Assembly: GCA_003510345.1 (NCBI GenBank)
Contig: DOMW01000064.1
Coordinates: 1 to 8,613, forward strand
Source: Clostridiales bacterium
GTDB lineage: Bacteria > Bacillota > Clostridia > Christensenellales > Christensenellaceae
Direction: 5' to 3'
Length of the DNA: 8,613 nucleotides
The notes under the pieces are model-generated. The model was given only the letters and a program-made list of their open reading frames with translations, made no database searches and was not told the DNA's origin. Below are positions 1 to 4,905 of this stretch, piece after piece. The first letter of the stretch is position 1; each line of letters opens with the position of its first letter. Position numbers and translations under genes: made by a program.

Positions 1-240
1 CTGACTTTTTTTGACGCTTACAAGGTAATGCCTCTTGGCCCTTGGACAAAATCATTCGCGGCAAATAAGTGGGCAGGATATGTTTTTGCACGACATGATC
101 TAGTACCGCTTATTAATCTTGCATCCAGAAATTATTTGTTGCAAAGGTATAGCATTGCCTTTAAAGATGAATATAAATATGCCTATCTGAAAACAGAAGA
201 AGTGAATAAGGCCAAGTTATACGATGAAATTTGTGGATAG
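1..240 (+). CDS. C-terminal 79 residues of an unrecognised protein (5' end outside window)
   Basis: The reading frame is open from the first base and ends at TAG 238-240, so this is probably the tail of a gene that starts upstream. An internal ATG at 28 exists, but I see no ribosome binding site in front of it and the frame continues back through LTFFDAYK to the window edge. The tail is rich in aromatic and charged residues (PLGPWTKSF, RHDLVPLINLASRN, FKDEYKYAYLKTEEVNK). There is no signal peptide, membrane segment or catalytic motif that I recognise, and I cannot assign a family. The stretch is AT-rich compared with the genes to its right. It could be cargo at the left side of the element remnant or a chromosomal gene. 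No clear terminator follows. Confidence 0.5.
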   Translation: MTFFDAYKVMPLGPWTKSFAANKWAGYVFARHDLVPLINLASRNYLLQRYSIAFKDEYKYAYLKTEEVNKAKLYDEICG

Positions 241-661
241 TTTTGAATACCATCAACATTAGTATTATCCATATAACATCCATTCGATATCATATATAAA
301 AATTTACAGAGAAGCCAAATAGTCCTCAAAAAACTGAACACCCGCTTCTCAAGGCACCCCCTCCCCGTCTGTGCCTTTTCCCCCCAAAAAAGAAGGTAGG
401 GGAACTCCTTCGAGAAAGTATTTGAAACTGCTTTGTTCCACAAACCGGTTTGCCAAATGTAATCTCGCGCGAAATGAAACGTCATGCGTTATCTAACTCA
501 TTACCACTTGAACAAACGGCTGTGGTTATAGCCTTTCGTAAAACGTCTAGCGTTAGGATGTGAAGACTAATCCACAGCGTCTGTAAAACAATATCCCATA
601 CCTTGTGTATGGACAATAAGTTTTATATGGTTCTTATGCAAAAACCATAAATCTATAATAC
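241..661. other. Gene-poor segment with one hairpin before tnpV
   Basis: No convincing gene lies in this stretch. Antisense ORFs across it lack ribosome binding sites. It begins AT-rich, then has C-rich tracts near 356-385. Just before tnpV, TATGGTT (626-632) pairs perfectly with AACCATA (643-649) around a 10-nt loop. TATAAT at 654-659 resembles a -10 box, but I find no good -35 and it sits almost on the tnpV ribosome binding site, so I do not call a promoter. The left end of the decayed element should lie somewhere here. I could not find a direct repeat of the right-end sequence to fix it. Confidence 0.4.
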
Positions 662-675
662 GAGGAGTGAGCGAA

Positions 676-1029
676 ATGTTACAACTAACGTACAGCGTGG
701 GCAAGGATGGAATGCTGTATCCCGACATGGAAATGGGCGCGCAGCCGGAAACACTGAGCAAATACGGATGGATGCGGAAGCGCTTCTTGAAAGAACACCA
801 AAACGGCCTGTACACGAGCCTGCTGACCGAGGGAACGTTGGACAAACATTGCAGGCAGATTTAGGAGCAGGCGGAGACGCGCAAAGACGCGATCGTGGAG
901 GAACTGAGGAAACAAGCGCCGCCGCTCATAACGGAGGACTTTCTGGCAATAGTGCGGTACAACAACCAGATCAACGACCAGGCGGAAGAGATCGTGCTGC
1001 GCGAGATCGTATACAGCATGACCGTGTAG
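676..1029 (+). pseudogene. tnpV: TnpV family transposon protein, interrupted by an in-frame TAG
   Basis: The product resembles TnpV, a small protein (about 120 residues) carried by Tn4451-like and other Clostridial mobile elements; its role is poorly defined. The start chosen is ATG 676, because GAGGAG (662-667) lies 8 nt before it; the GTG at 667 overlaps that site. Codons 1-62 carry the family pattern LTYSVGKDGMLYPDM, then KYGWMRKRFLKEH and YTSLLTEG. Codon 63 (862-864) is TAG. The same frame then continues open for 54 codons with the expected TnpV C-terminal half (EQAETRK, then NNQINDQAEEIVLREIVYSM) and stops at TAG 1027-1029. Total length is 117 codons, normal for the family, so one point mutation (for example from CAG) explains the break. 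It is most likely a recent pseudogene; readthrough is less likely. Confidence 0.75.
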
Positions 1030-1214
1030 AACAGCCACAGAAACTGGAAGAACCGGTTGATGAAAATTCAGCCGGTTTTTCTTTTTCCGGCGAGATCACA
1101 CAGGAAGATATCGACAGCGCCCTGCTGGCAGGAAGCCATGTTGTGGGCGGCAAATTCCGGATTTACCAGCAATTTGCCAAACAGGAATCCAACGCCGATA
1201 GCCGCAGGCATTGA
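1029..1214 (+). pseudogene. Internal fragment of a large ICE helicase/DNA-methyltransferase-type protein
   Basis: In the frame starting at 1029 about 61 codons read as coding sequence, including FSFSGEITQEDIDSALLAG and GGKFRIYQQFAKQES. This matches a motif I know from the very large (2000+ residue) SNF2-helicase/methyltransferase proteins of Tn1549-like elements, where an E-I-x-x-x-D-I-D segment is followed by GK-(F/L)RI and an aromatic stretch. There is no start codon or ribosome binding site, and everything on both sides of the parent gene is missing. The frame ends at TGA 1212-1214, just inside an inverted repeat. The fragment begins right at the tnpV stop, so a deletion junction probably lies near 1029 and another near 1195. 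Family assignment is from memory of the motif. Confidence 0.5.
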
Positions 1215-1340
1215 AATTGTTCATTTCAATGCACCGTGGAGCTTCGCAGAATGTTCTTCTTGGCAGCAAGGATCGCAGAATGTCGGCATTCTGCACCTTG
1301 TTGAGGGAAAATCCCCCACCCCCCAGCGCCTTATGGCGCT
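1208..1340. repeat. Three successive perfect hairpins upstream of mobC, possible oriT or leader region
   Basis: Three perfect inverted repeats occur in 133 bp. GCATTGAAAT (1208-1217) and ATTTCAATGC (1223-1232) form a 10-bp stem with a 5-nt loop. GCAGAATG (1275-1282) and CATTCTGC (1287-1294) form an 8-bp stem with a TCGG loop. AGCGCC (1325-1330) and GGCGCT (1335-1340) form a 6-bp stem with a TTAT loop, followed by a T-rich run to 1351. In mobilisable elements the origin of transfer often lies directly upstream of mobC and consists of inverted repeats next to the nic site, so this is a candidate oriT. The third hairpin could instead act as a weak terminator or attenuator. No nic site can be identified by eye. 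Confidence 0.4.
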
Positions 1341-1365
1341 AATTTTATTTTAAGGAGTTAAAAAA

Positions 1366-1698
1366 ATGCTAAAAAGACAATTGCGTGTCGAAGCGAGGTT
1401 CGACGAATCCGAATACTTTCAGCTTCACCGAAACGCCCAGCAGATCGGCAATTCGGTGTCGGCATACATCCGCCGGTGCTGCCTGAGTGACGCAAAGGTG
1501 ATCGTGATCGACCGGCGCGTTATACGCGATGTGTACCGCGAGATGAACGCCATTGGCAAAAACATCAACCAAATAGCGAAGATCGCCAATTCCGACCGGC
1601 GCATCTCCCCTGCCAGCATCGACAGGGCGGAAGCAATGCTGGAAGAAATCTGGCGGGTGGTTGACGAGCAGTTGGGAGGGATCAGAAGCAAGAGGTAA
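1366..1698 (+). CDS. mobC: MobC-like plasmid mobilization relaxosome protein
   Basis: This 110-residue protein has normal length and features for the MobC family, which helps the relaxase open and nick oriT DNA at the start of conjugative transfer. The N-terminus (RQLRVEARFDESEYFQL, then NSVSAYIRR, about residues 4-37) resembles a ribbon-helix-helix DNA-binding module. The family signature IGKNINQIAKIAN lies at about 63-75, with a helical tail after it. The start is ATG 1366, with AGGAG at 1353-1357 eight nt ahead. The relaxase gene expected directly downstream is missing: the next 570 bp are non-coding. The reading frame looks intact, so the protein may still be made and could act on oriT of a related element. 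Confidence 0.85.
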   Translation: MLKRQLRVEARFDESEYFQLHRNAQQIGNSVSAYIRRCCLSDAKVIVIDRRVIRDVYREMNAIGKNINQIAKIANSDRRISPASIDRAEAMLEEIWRVVDEQLGGIRSKR

Positions 1699-1847
1699 GA
1701 GGTAGCATTTGGCGTAAAAGACGGCAGCGATGAAGAATCTGACTGTTAAGGCGGGCGGGTTCCAAGTCGATTATTCTTACACGTGGAAAAATATTTTAAG
1801 AAATTATATTGTGAGGGTTGAATTTGGGCTGCCCTCAGTGTGGATAG

Positions 1848-1873
1848 GTGAACGGATTTTTTTATCCGTTCAC
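1848..1873. repeat. Perfect 10-bp hairpin with T6 loop
   Basis: GTGAACGGAT (1848-1857) and ATCCGTTCAC (1864-1873) are perfect complements around six T residues. The T run is inside the loop and not after the stem, so this is not a standard terminator on the plus strand. It could be a protein-binding inverted repeat or a stable RNA hairpin at the left edge of the structured block. Confidence 0.6.
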
Positions 1874-1897
1874 TTGTACATTGAAAATTTCATAGGT

Positions 1898-2165
1898 GCG
1901 TATCGGATACAGACATACCGAAGGCGAGCAGGGGTATAAACAGCGCCGTGACCCTAATGGGTAGCGATTTGTGTTTATACCGGGCGCATGGTGGCGCGTG
2001 TGCCTTGCCAAGACCCGGACGTATATAATGATACTTCCGTCCAGCCACAGCCCTGCCGGAAAGCAGGATCACGCAATGGGGGCGGCCCGCAGAGAACCTG
2101 GGGGAAGCGGTCGCGAGGCGACTTTCTTATGACATGTGCGCCGCACATGGTCTGATGGCATCAGT
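1898..2165 (+). other. Hairpin-dense GC-rich non-coding block, candidate structured RNA
   Basis: Between mobC and the integrase no frame codes convincingly, yet base pairing is dense. GGTATAAACA (1933-1942) pairs perfectly with TGTTTATACC (1972-1981) and encloses a small ACCC/GGGT hairpin (1951-1962). GGCGCA pairs with TGTGCC (about 1983-2004, one G-U). GGACG pairs with CGTCC near 2017-2042. CCTGC pairs with GCAGG around CGGAAA near 2052-2067. GTCGC-GAG-GCGAC lies near 2110-2122. CATGTGC/GCACATG (about 2132-2148) and CTGATG/CATCAG (about 2152-2164) follow. Such stacked helices suggest a transcribed structured RNA or a leader of the xis/int region. I do not recognise a known RNA family, and the strand is a guess from the flanking genes. 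Confidence 0.35.
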
Positions 2166-2270
2166 TTTATTACTTTTCAGCACAGAGATTGCGCGTATGA
2201 ACTGATTTTTACGGCAGATAAAAATTTGTAATCTGTTTATGATGGACAACATAAGAGAGAAGGTGAAGTT

Positions 2271-2927
2271 GTGTTTACTGATTATCCTGATCTGTTGAGC
2301 GTAAGCGAAGTGGGGAAAATACTCTATATTAACTACTACATCCCGATCATGCTGGCGACGTACTATGGGCTGACGCGCAGCGAGGTGTTGGGCCTGCGGT
2401 GGAAGAGCATCGATTTTGAGAAGAGCATCCTCCGCGTGGAGCACAAAGTCGTCCCGGAAACGATCGATGGGAAACTGGTGATTATGGCTTCCGACAAGCT
2501 GAAGACGGACGCCCGCCGCCGGACGCTGCCGTTGATCGAAGTGGTTGCCAATGAACTGAAAGCCGAACAAGAGAAACAGCGGCTCAATAAGAAAATGCTG
2601 AAGAAAGCCTATAATACAAAGGATCAGGAATATGTCTGCGTAGATGCTACCGGAAAACTCTTAATGCCCAACACACTTTCCAAGCATTTCAACCTGGTGC
2701 TGACAAAGAACGGGCTGCGGACTATCCGGTTCCACGACTTGCGGCATACCTGCGCCAGCCTGCTGGTGGCCAACGGCGTATCCATGAAACAGATACAGAT
2801 TTGGCTGGGACACAGCAACTATTCCACCACGGCGGATGTGTACTCACATTTGGAATCGACGGCGCAACTGGAATCGGCAAACTGCATCGAACGGGTACTG
2901 AGCAAAACAGGGGTACACGACTTTTGA
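2271..2927 (+). CDS. int: Chimeric, truncated tyrosine integrase (excisionase N-terminus fused to Int catalytic domain)
   Basis: The start is GTG 2271, preceded by AGAAGGTGA. Residues 1 to about 20 (MFTDYPDLLSVSEVGKILYI) look like the beginning of an excisionase-family helix-turn-helix protein. From about residue 22 the sequence is a tyrosine recombinase catalytic domain (YYIPIMLATYYG, then RSEVLGLRW). Visible active-site residues are K78 (KLKTD), H155-x-x-R158 (HDLR), H181 (WLGH) and the nucleophile Y191 (DVYSHL). The first catalytic Arg, normally in GLRxSE, is Thr35 here (GLTRSE). Full-length relatives have about 380-400 residues with an arm-binding and a core-binding domain before the catalytic part; both are missing at 218 residues. 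An in-frame deletion joining xis to int explains this. The protein is unlikely to recombine DNA alone. It ends 112 bp before the tRNA-Ser 3' end. Confidence 0.8.
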   Translation: MFTDYPDLLSVSEVGKILYINYYIPIMLATYYGLTRSEVLGLRWKSIDFEKSILRVEHKVVPETIDGKLVIMASDKLKTDARRRTLPLIEVVANELKAEQEKQRLNKKMLKKAYNTKDQEYVCVDATGKLLMPNTLSKHFNLVLTKNGLRTIRFHDLRHTCASLLVANGVSMKQIQIWLGHSNYSTTADVYSHLESTAQLESANCIERVLSKTGVHDF

Positions 2928-2928
2928 C

Positions 2929-2944
2929 TTCTAAGGATTTTCTA
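2929..2944 (+). repeat. Left copy of a 16-bp inverted repeat around tRNA-Ser
   Basis: TTCTAAGGATTTTCTA starts right after the integrase stop codon and recurs perfectly, in inverted orientation, at 3168-3183 on the far side of the tRNA. It may be a recombinase-binding or element-end sequence. Confidence 0.65.
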
Positions 2945-2957
2945 ACGCAATTTCTGG

Positions 2958-2982
2958 CGTGTTTTGTACTTTTTGCAACACG
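2958..2982. repeat. Short inverted repeat downstream of int
   Basis: CGTGTT (2958-2963) and AACACG (2977-2982) are perfect complements around 13 nt. Sequences of this type (a GTGTTTTGTAC...TTGCAACAC pattern) commonly follow integrase genes of this kind, so it may be part of the attachment region. Confidence 0.35.
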
Positions 2983-3004
2983 ATGAAGATTCCAAGCGCA
3001 AAAG

Positions 3005-3039
3005 AAAAACCCTCAGAAACCGCAGTATCAAAGGGTTTT
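3005..3039 (-). terminator. Rho-independent terminator of tRNA-Ser
   Basis: Read on the minus strand, AAAACCCT (3039-3032) pairs with AGGGTTTT (3013-3006) around an 18-nt loop and is followed by further T residues (TTTTTCTTTT). The stem starts at the last base of the encoded CCA end. It also forms on the plus strand behind the integrase, but without a U-run there. Confidence 0.55.
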
Positions 3040-3130
3040 GGCGGAAAGGGAGGGATTCGAACCCTCGGTAGGGTATTAGCCTACACACGATTTCCAGTCG
3101 TGCGCCTTAGACCAGCTCAGCCACCTTTCC
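3039..3130 (-). tRNA. tRNA-Ser (anticodon GGA)
   Basis: On the minus strand the sequence folds as a complete class II tRNA. The acceptor stem is GGAAAGG/CCTTTCC with discriminator G and an encoded CCA (3041-3039). The D-arm contains GCTGAGCTGGTCTAAGGC. The anticodon stem CACGA/TCGTG holds the loop CTGGAAA, giving anticodon GGA for UCC and UCU serine codons. A long variable arm (GTAGG/CCTAC) is typical of tRNA-Ser, and the T-arm is GAGGG-TTCGAAT-CCCTC. Length is 92 nt with CCA. Its 3' end faces the integrase, as expected for a tRNA used as an element insertion site. The nearest good promoter lies upstream of the truncated tRNA-like copy at 3250-3289. Confidence 0.95.
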
Positions 3131-3167
3131 ATGACTTTTTAGCTATTCAGTTTTGATGCACATCTGG

Positions 3168-3183
3168 TAGAAAATCCTTAGAA
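3168..3183 (-). repeat. Right copy of the 16-bp inverted repeat around tRNA-Ser
   Basis: The minus strand reads TTCTAAGGATTTTCTA, identical over 16 bp to 2929-2944. Identity stops sharply on both sides. This copy lies 38 bp upstream of the tRNA-Ser 5' end. Confidence 0.65.
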
Positions 3184-3249
3184 TTCTCTAGCGGATAAAC
3201 ACCGTTTTGGTTGATGGTTGTGCGGTTTTTGACGTCTTGGTCAACCGGT

Positions 3250-3289
3250 TTTCCAATCGTGCGCCTTAGACTAGCCCGGTGATACCTCC
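3250..3289 (-). pseudogene. Truncated tRNA-Ser-like 5' half
   Basis: On the minus strand the sequence from 3289 aligns without gaps to the 5' half of the neighbouring tRNA-Ser. The stretch GTCTAAGGCGCACGA, then TGGAAA, differs at one base, and the distance from the 5' end to the D-arm is the same (29 nt to the shared GGCGC). Similarity ends in the anticodon loop: no variable arm, T-arm or matching 3' acceptor strand (TACCTCC) follows. The conserved D-loop GG is changed to AG and one D-stem pair is lost, so it cannot make a tRNA. Its acceptor strand (GGAGGTA) differs from that of the intact gene, so it derives from a different tRNA-Ser gene or is strongly degenerated. Confidence 0.65.
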
Positions 3290-3317
3290 GTTACCATCTT
3301 CCTACGTAACAAGAGCT

Positions 3318-3346
3318 ATTCTAACATAAAACATTTGATGTAACAA
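3318..3346 (-). promoter_or_regulatory. Promoter for the tRNA-Ser region
   Basis: On the minus strand TTGTTA (3346-3341) and TAGAAT (3323-3318) are separated by 17 bp, a good sigma-70-type match. Transcription would start near 3311, run through the tRNA-like half and then the intact tRNA-Ser. I see no comparably good promoter between the two. Confidence 0.5.
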
Positions 3347-3359
3347 TAGTTTTTTGCGT

Positions 3360-4133
3360 TTACTGTGTCTCCGCGAAAATAACGCGCGGGTTGACATACC
3401 GTCCTCTTTTCCGCATGTCTTTTTTATATTGTATCGCCTGCGCCGGACACCGGTGTAAACACGCGAGGCAGGTTTCGCACCGCGCCTTCACCCATCTTGG
3501 GGAACCGCCTTCCACGCGAATAGCGCTCACAGGGCACACACGCTCGCACTGCCCGCAACCGGTGCACGCACCGTCCGCATAGAACCGGCTCGTATCACGC
3601 GGGTACATGCGCTGTGCGATCGGCGAAACCAAGGGGTACAATGGCCCCTTACTCTTATTATAATCCCCGGTCTTACCGCTCTTTATGAGCGCCGCAAATT
3701 TTGCCAGCTTGCCGTCCGCGGCGTTTAAAAGGCGCTCCACTTTTTCCGGCCCGGGCATGGTAAACTCCGGCACATAGTTGCTCCCCATGCGTACGGAAAA
3801 CTTGTATCCGGCTTCTATTCCGCACTTCGCCAGCGCTTTTTCGAGGTCTTCGCAAGCCGTGCCGGTTGCGCCGCCCCCCGTCGCAAGAATAAATGTGCGT
3901 TCGGGCGCCGCGCCGTTTATAGTCAGCCCGGCGGTAAAACGCGGCAGGATATCCGGAAGCCCCCAATAGAAGATGGGGAATACAAAACCGACATATTCAC
4001 CTGGCTGTGCGGTGAACGTGAGCGGGCCTTGCCGAAGCAGGTTTGGAATGGAATACATGTCGCCTCCCAGTTGTTTTTGCAGTGATTGCGCAGCATACAG
4101 ACTATTCCCGGTGGCAGTAAAATAAAAAATCAT
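3360..4133 (-). CDS. EFR1-family flavodoxin/4Fe-4S ferredoxin fusion protein
   Basis: This 257-residue cytoplasmic redox protein joins a flavodoxin-like domain (about 1-165) to a two-cluster ferredoxin domain (about 183-235). The N-terminal FTATGNSL (residues 5-12) is the flavin phosphate-binding loop. YVGFVFPIFYWGLP (47-60) and ILATGGGATG (82-91) fit the rest of the FMN-binding fold. Cys190-193-196-200 and Cys219-222-225-229 form two complete CxxCxxCxxxCP motifs for 4Fe-4S clusters. The family is called EFR1 in Clostridia; it presumably shuttles electrons between low-potential donors and unknown partners. The start is supported by AAGGAG six nt upstream. The gene is divergent from a TetR regulator that probably controls it. 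Nothing is broken or missing. Confidence 0.9.
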   Translation of the reverse strand: MIFYFTATGNSLYAAQSLQKQLGGDMYSIPNLLRQGPLTFTAQPGEYVGFVFPIFYWGLPDILPRFTAGLTINGAAPERTFILATGGGATGTACEDLEKALAKCGIEAGYKFSVRMGSNYVPEFTMPGPEKVERLLNAADGKLAKFAALIKSGKTGDYNKSKGPLYPLVSPIAQRMYPRDTSRFYADGACTGCGQCERVCPVSAIRVEGGSPRWVKARCETCLACLHRCPAQAIQYKKDMRKRGRYVNPRVIFAETQ

Positions 4134-4154
4134 GGTTTGCTCCTTTTTCGTGTC

Positions 4155-4174
4155 GGTGTCACACTTGTGCCACC
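4155..4174. promoter_or_regulatory. 20-bp palindrome, candidate TetR-family operator
   Basis: GGTGTCACACTTGTGCCACC is an imperfect palindrome: the half sites GGTGTCACAC and GGTGGCACAA match at 8 of 10 positions. It lies between the divergent ferredoxin and tetR genes and overlaps the -35 region of the predicted tetR promoter. That is a usual arrangement for autoregulation and for control of the divergent gene. Confidence 0.5.
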
Positions 4175-4193
4175 TGGTTTATGATGATACAAT
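4166..4193 (+). promoter_or_regulatory. Predicted promoter of the tetR-family gene
   Basis: TTGTGC (4166-4171) and TACAAT (4188-4193) are separated by 16 bp. The -35 falls inside the palindrome. On the opposite strand TATTGT and TATCAT overlap the same region and could serve the ferredoxin gene, but no good -35 is visible for them. Confidence 0.4.
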
Positions 4194-4247
4194 AGCATAG
4201 AGAAAGAGGGAAATCTATAGGTTGACTCACATTGGAGGATGTGTGAC

Positions 4248-4784
4248 ATGCAGGAAAACACGCAGGATAGCTCCCGCCGCGCAATGGGAGAAGCGCTTTT
4301 TACATTGATGGCAAATGACGAATACCAGAAAATAACCGTACTTGAAATCTGCCAGCACGCAGGGCTCTCCCGGCGCACGTTTTACCGGCATTTCCGTACA
4401 AAAAAAGACGTTTTAAATTATATGCTGGGGCAGCTTCTGCAAGATTTTATCATAGAATTTGGCAGCGAGAGCCTCTCGTTTGAGGAAGCGGTCATGGGCA
4501 GCTTTACTTACTTTTATAAACATCGGCAACTGCTTACGTTATTTCTCAGGCACGGGCAGTTTCATCTGGTCACACGCATACTGGAAGATTATATGCGAAA
4601 CGCATGCACACAAGAAAGAGCACGGCTTATGGATCAACCGGGCATGGCGTGTTATTTTGATAGCTACATGGCGGGCAGTTTAAGCGCCGTGCTTAGGCTT
4701 TGGGTAAAAAACGGATTTGATAAACCCCCGGCGGAACTGGCGCGCTTTACCCTGTCGCTTAACAAGTGTGCGGAAATAAATTAA
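4248..4784 (+). CDS. TetR/AcrR-family transcriptional regulator
   Basis: The start chosen is ATG 4248, because GGAGG (4234-4238) lies 9 nt before it; the in-frame ATG at 4239 touches that site with no spacing. The 178-residue protein begins with a typical TetR helix-turn-helix domain: ITVLEICQHAGLSRRTFYRHF lies at residues 29-49, followed by TKKDVL. The rest (about 60-178) is a helical ligand-binding and dimerisation domain (FEEAVMGSFTYFYKHRQLL, then MAGSLSAVLRLWVKNG). The ligand is unknown. It faces away from the EFR1-type gene with about 114 bp between starts and a palindrome in that gap, so it probably represses both itself and the redox gene. A strong terminator follows. Confidence 0.88.
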   Translation: MQENTQDSSRRAMGEALFTLMANDEYQKITVLEICQHAGLSRRTFYRHFRTKKDVLNYMLGQLLQDFIIEFGSESLSFEEAVMGSFTYFYKHRQLLTLFLRHGQFHLVTRILEDYMRNACTQERARLMDQPGMACYFDSYMAGSLSAVLRLWVKNGFDKPPAELARFTLSLNKCAEIN

Positions 4785-4804
4785 TTTGTTGTAAGCATCT
4801 CCGA

Positions 4805-4851
4805 CAAAAAACAAACGCAAGATTTTTGAACAATCCTGCGTTTGCTTTTTT
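4805..4851. terminator. Bidirectional rho-independent terminator
   Basis: CAAACGCA (4812-4819) pairs with TGCGTTTG (4837-4844); GATT/AATC extends the stem past one mismatch, with a 7-nt loop. On the plus strand a T6 run (4846-4851) follows, ending tetR. On the minus strand the stem is followed by TTTTTT (4811-4806), so it can also end the large convergent gene. Confidence 0.85.
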
Positions 4852-4905
4852 ATCTGGAATAATTACGCGCTTGTGTGCGCTTTTTAGGTTTTACCTGAAA
4901 TCAGG

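Larger units (their letters stand above)
650..3038. mobile_element. Decayed Tn1549-like integrative conjugative element remnant next to tRNA-Ser
   Basis: Four recognisable ICE genes or fragments lie in a row: tnpV, part of a large helicase/methyltransferase-type protein, mobC and a tyrosine integrase. The integrase ends about 110 bp from the 3' end of a tRNA-Ser gene, a usual place for an integrase to sit when the element has inserted at a tRNA 3' end. The relaxase that normally follows mobC, the coupling protein and all mating-pair genes are absent. Gene fragments abut without spacers (tnpV to fragment at about 1029, xis to int at about 2330), which points to several internal deletions. The left boundary is uncertain, and the right boundary lies between 2930 and 3040. 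What remains is probably immobile. Confidence 0.65.

Noticed and set aside
183..485. 100-codon ORF on the minus strand
   Set aside because: It has no ribosome binding site, overlaps the real tail gene, and its translation has no recognisable protein character.
1057..1353. 98-codon ORF on the plus strand before mobC
   Set aside because: It runs through all three hairpins and out of frame with the recognisable ICE fragment at 1029-1214, so it is a chance frame.
1730..1939. 69-codon ORF after mobC
   Set aside because: It has no ribosome binding site and runs through the perfect hairpin at 1848-1873. It shows no resemblance to the relaxase expected there.
1898..2165. Group II intron as an explanation for the structured block
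   Set aside because: I could not find a GUGYG-type 5' end, a domain V hairpin or a reverse transcriptase ORF.
2127..2570. 147-codon minus-strand ORF over the integrase start
   Set aside because: It is antisense to the integrase catalytic domain, with no start signals and low-complexity composition.
2959..3156. 65-codon ORF on the plus strand containing GGIRTLGR
   Set aside because: It runs antisense through tRNA-Ser; the GGIRTLGR string is the usual spurious translation of a tRNA T-arm.
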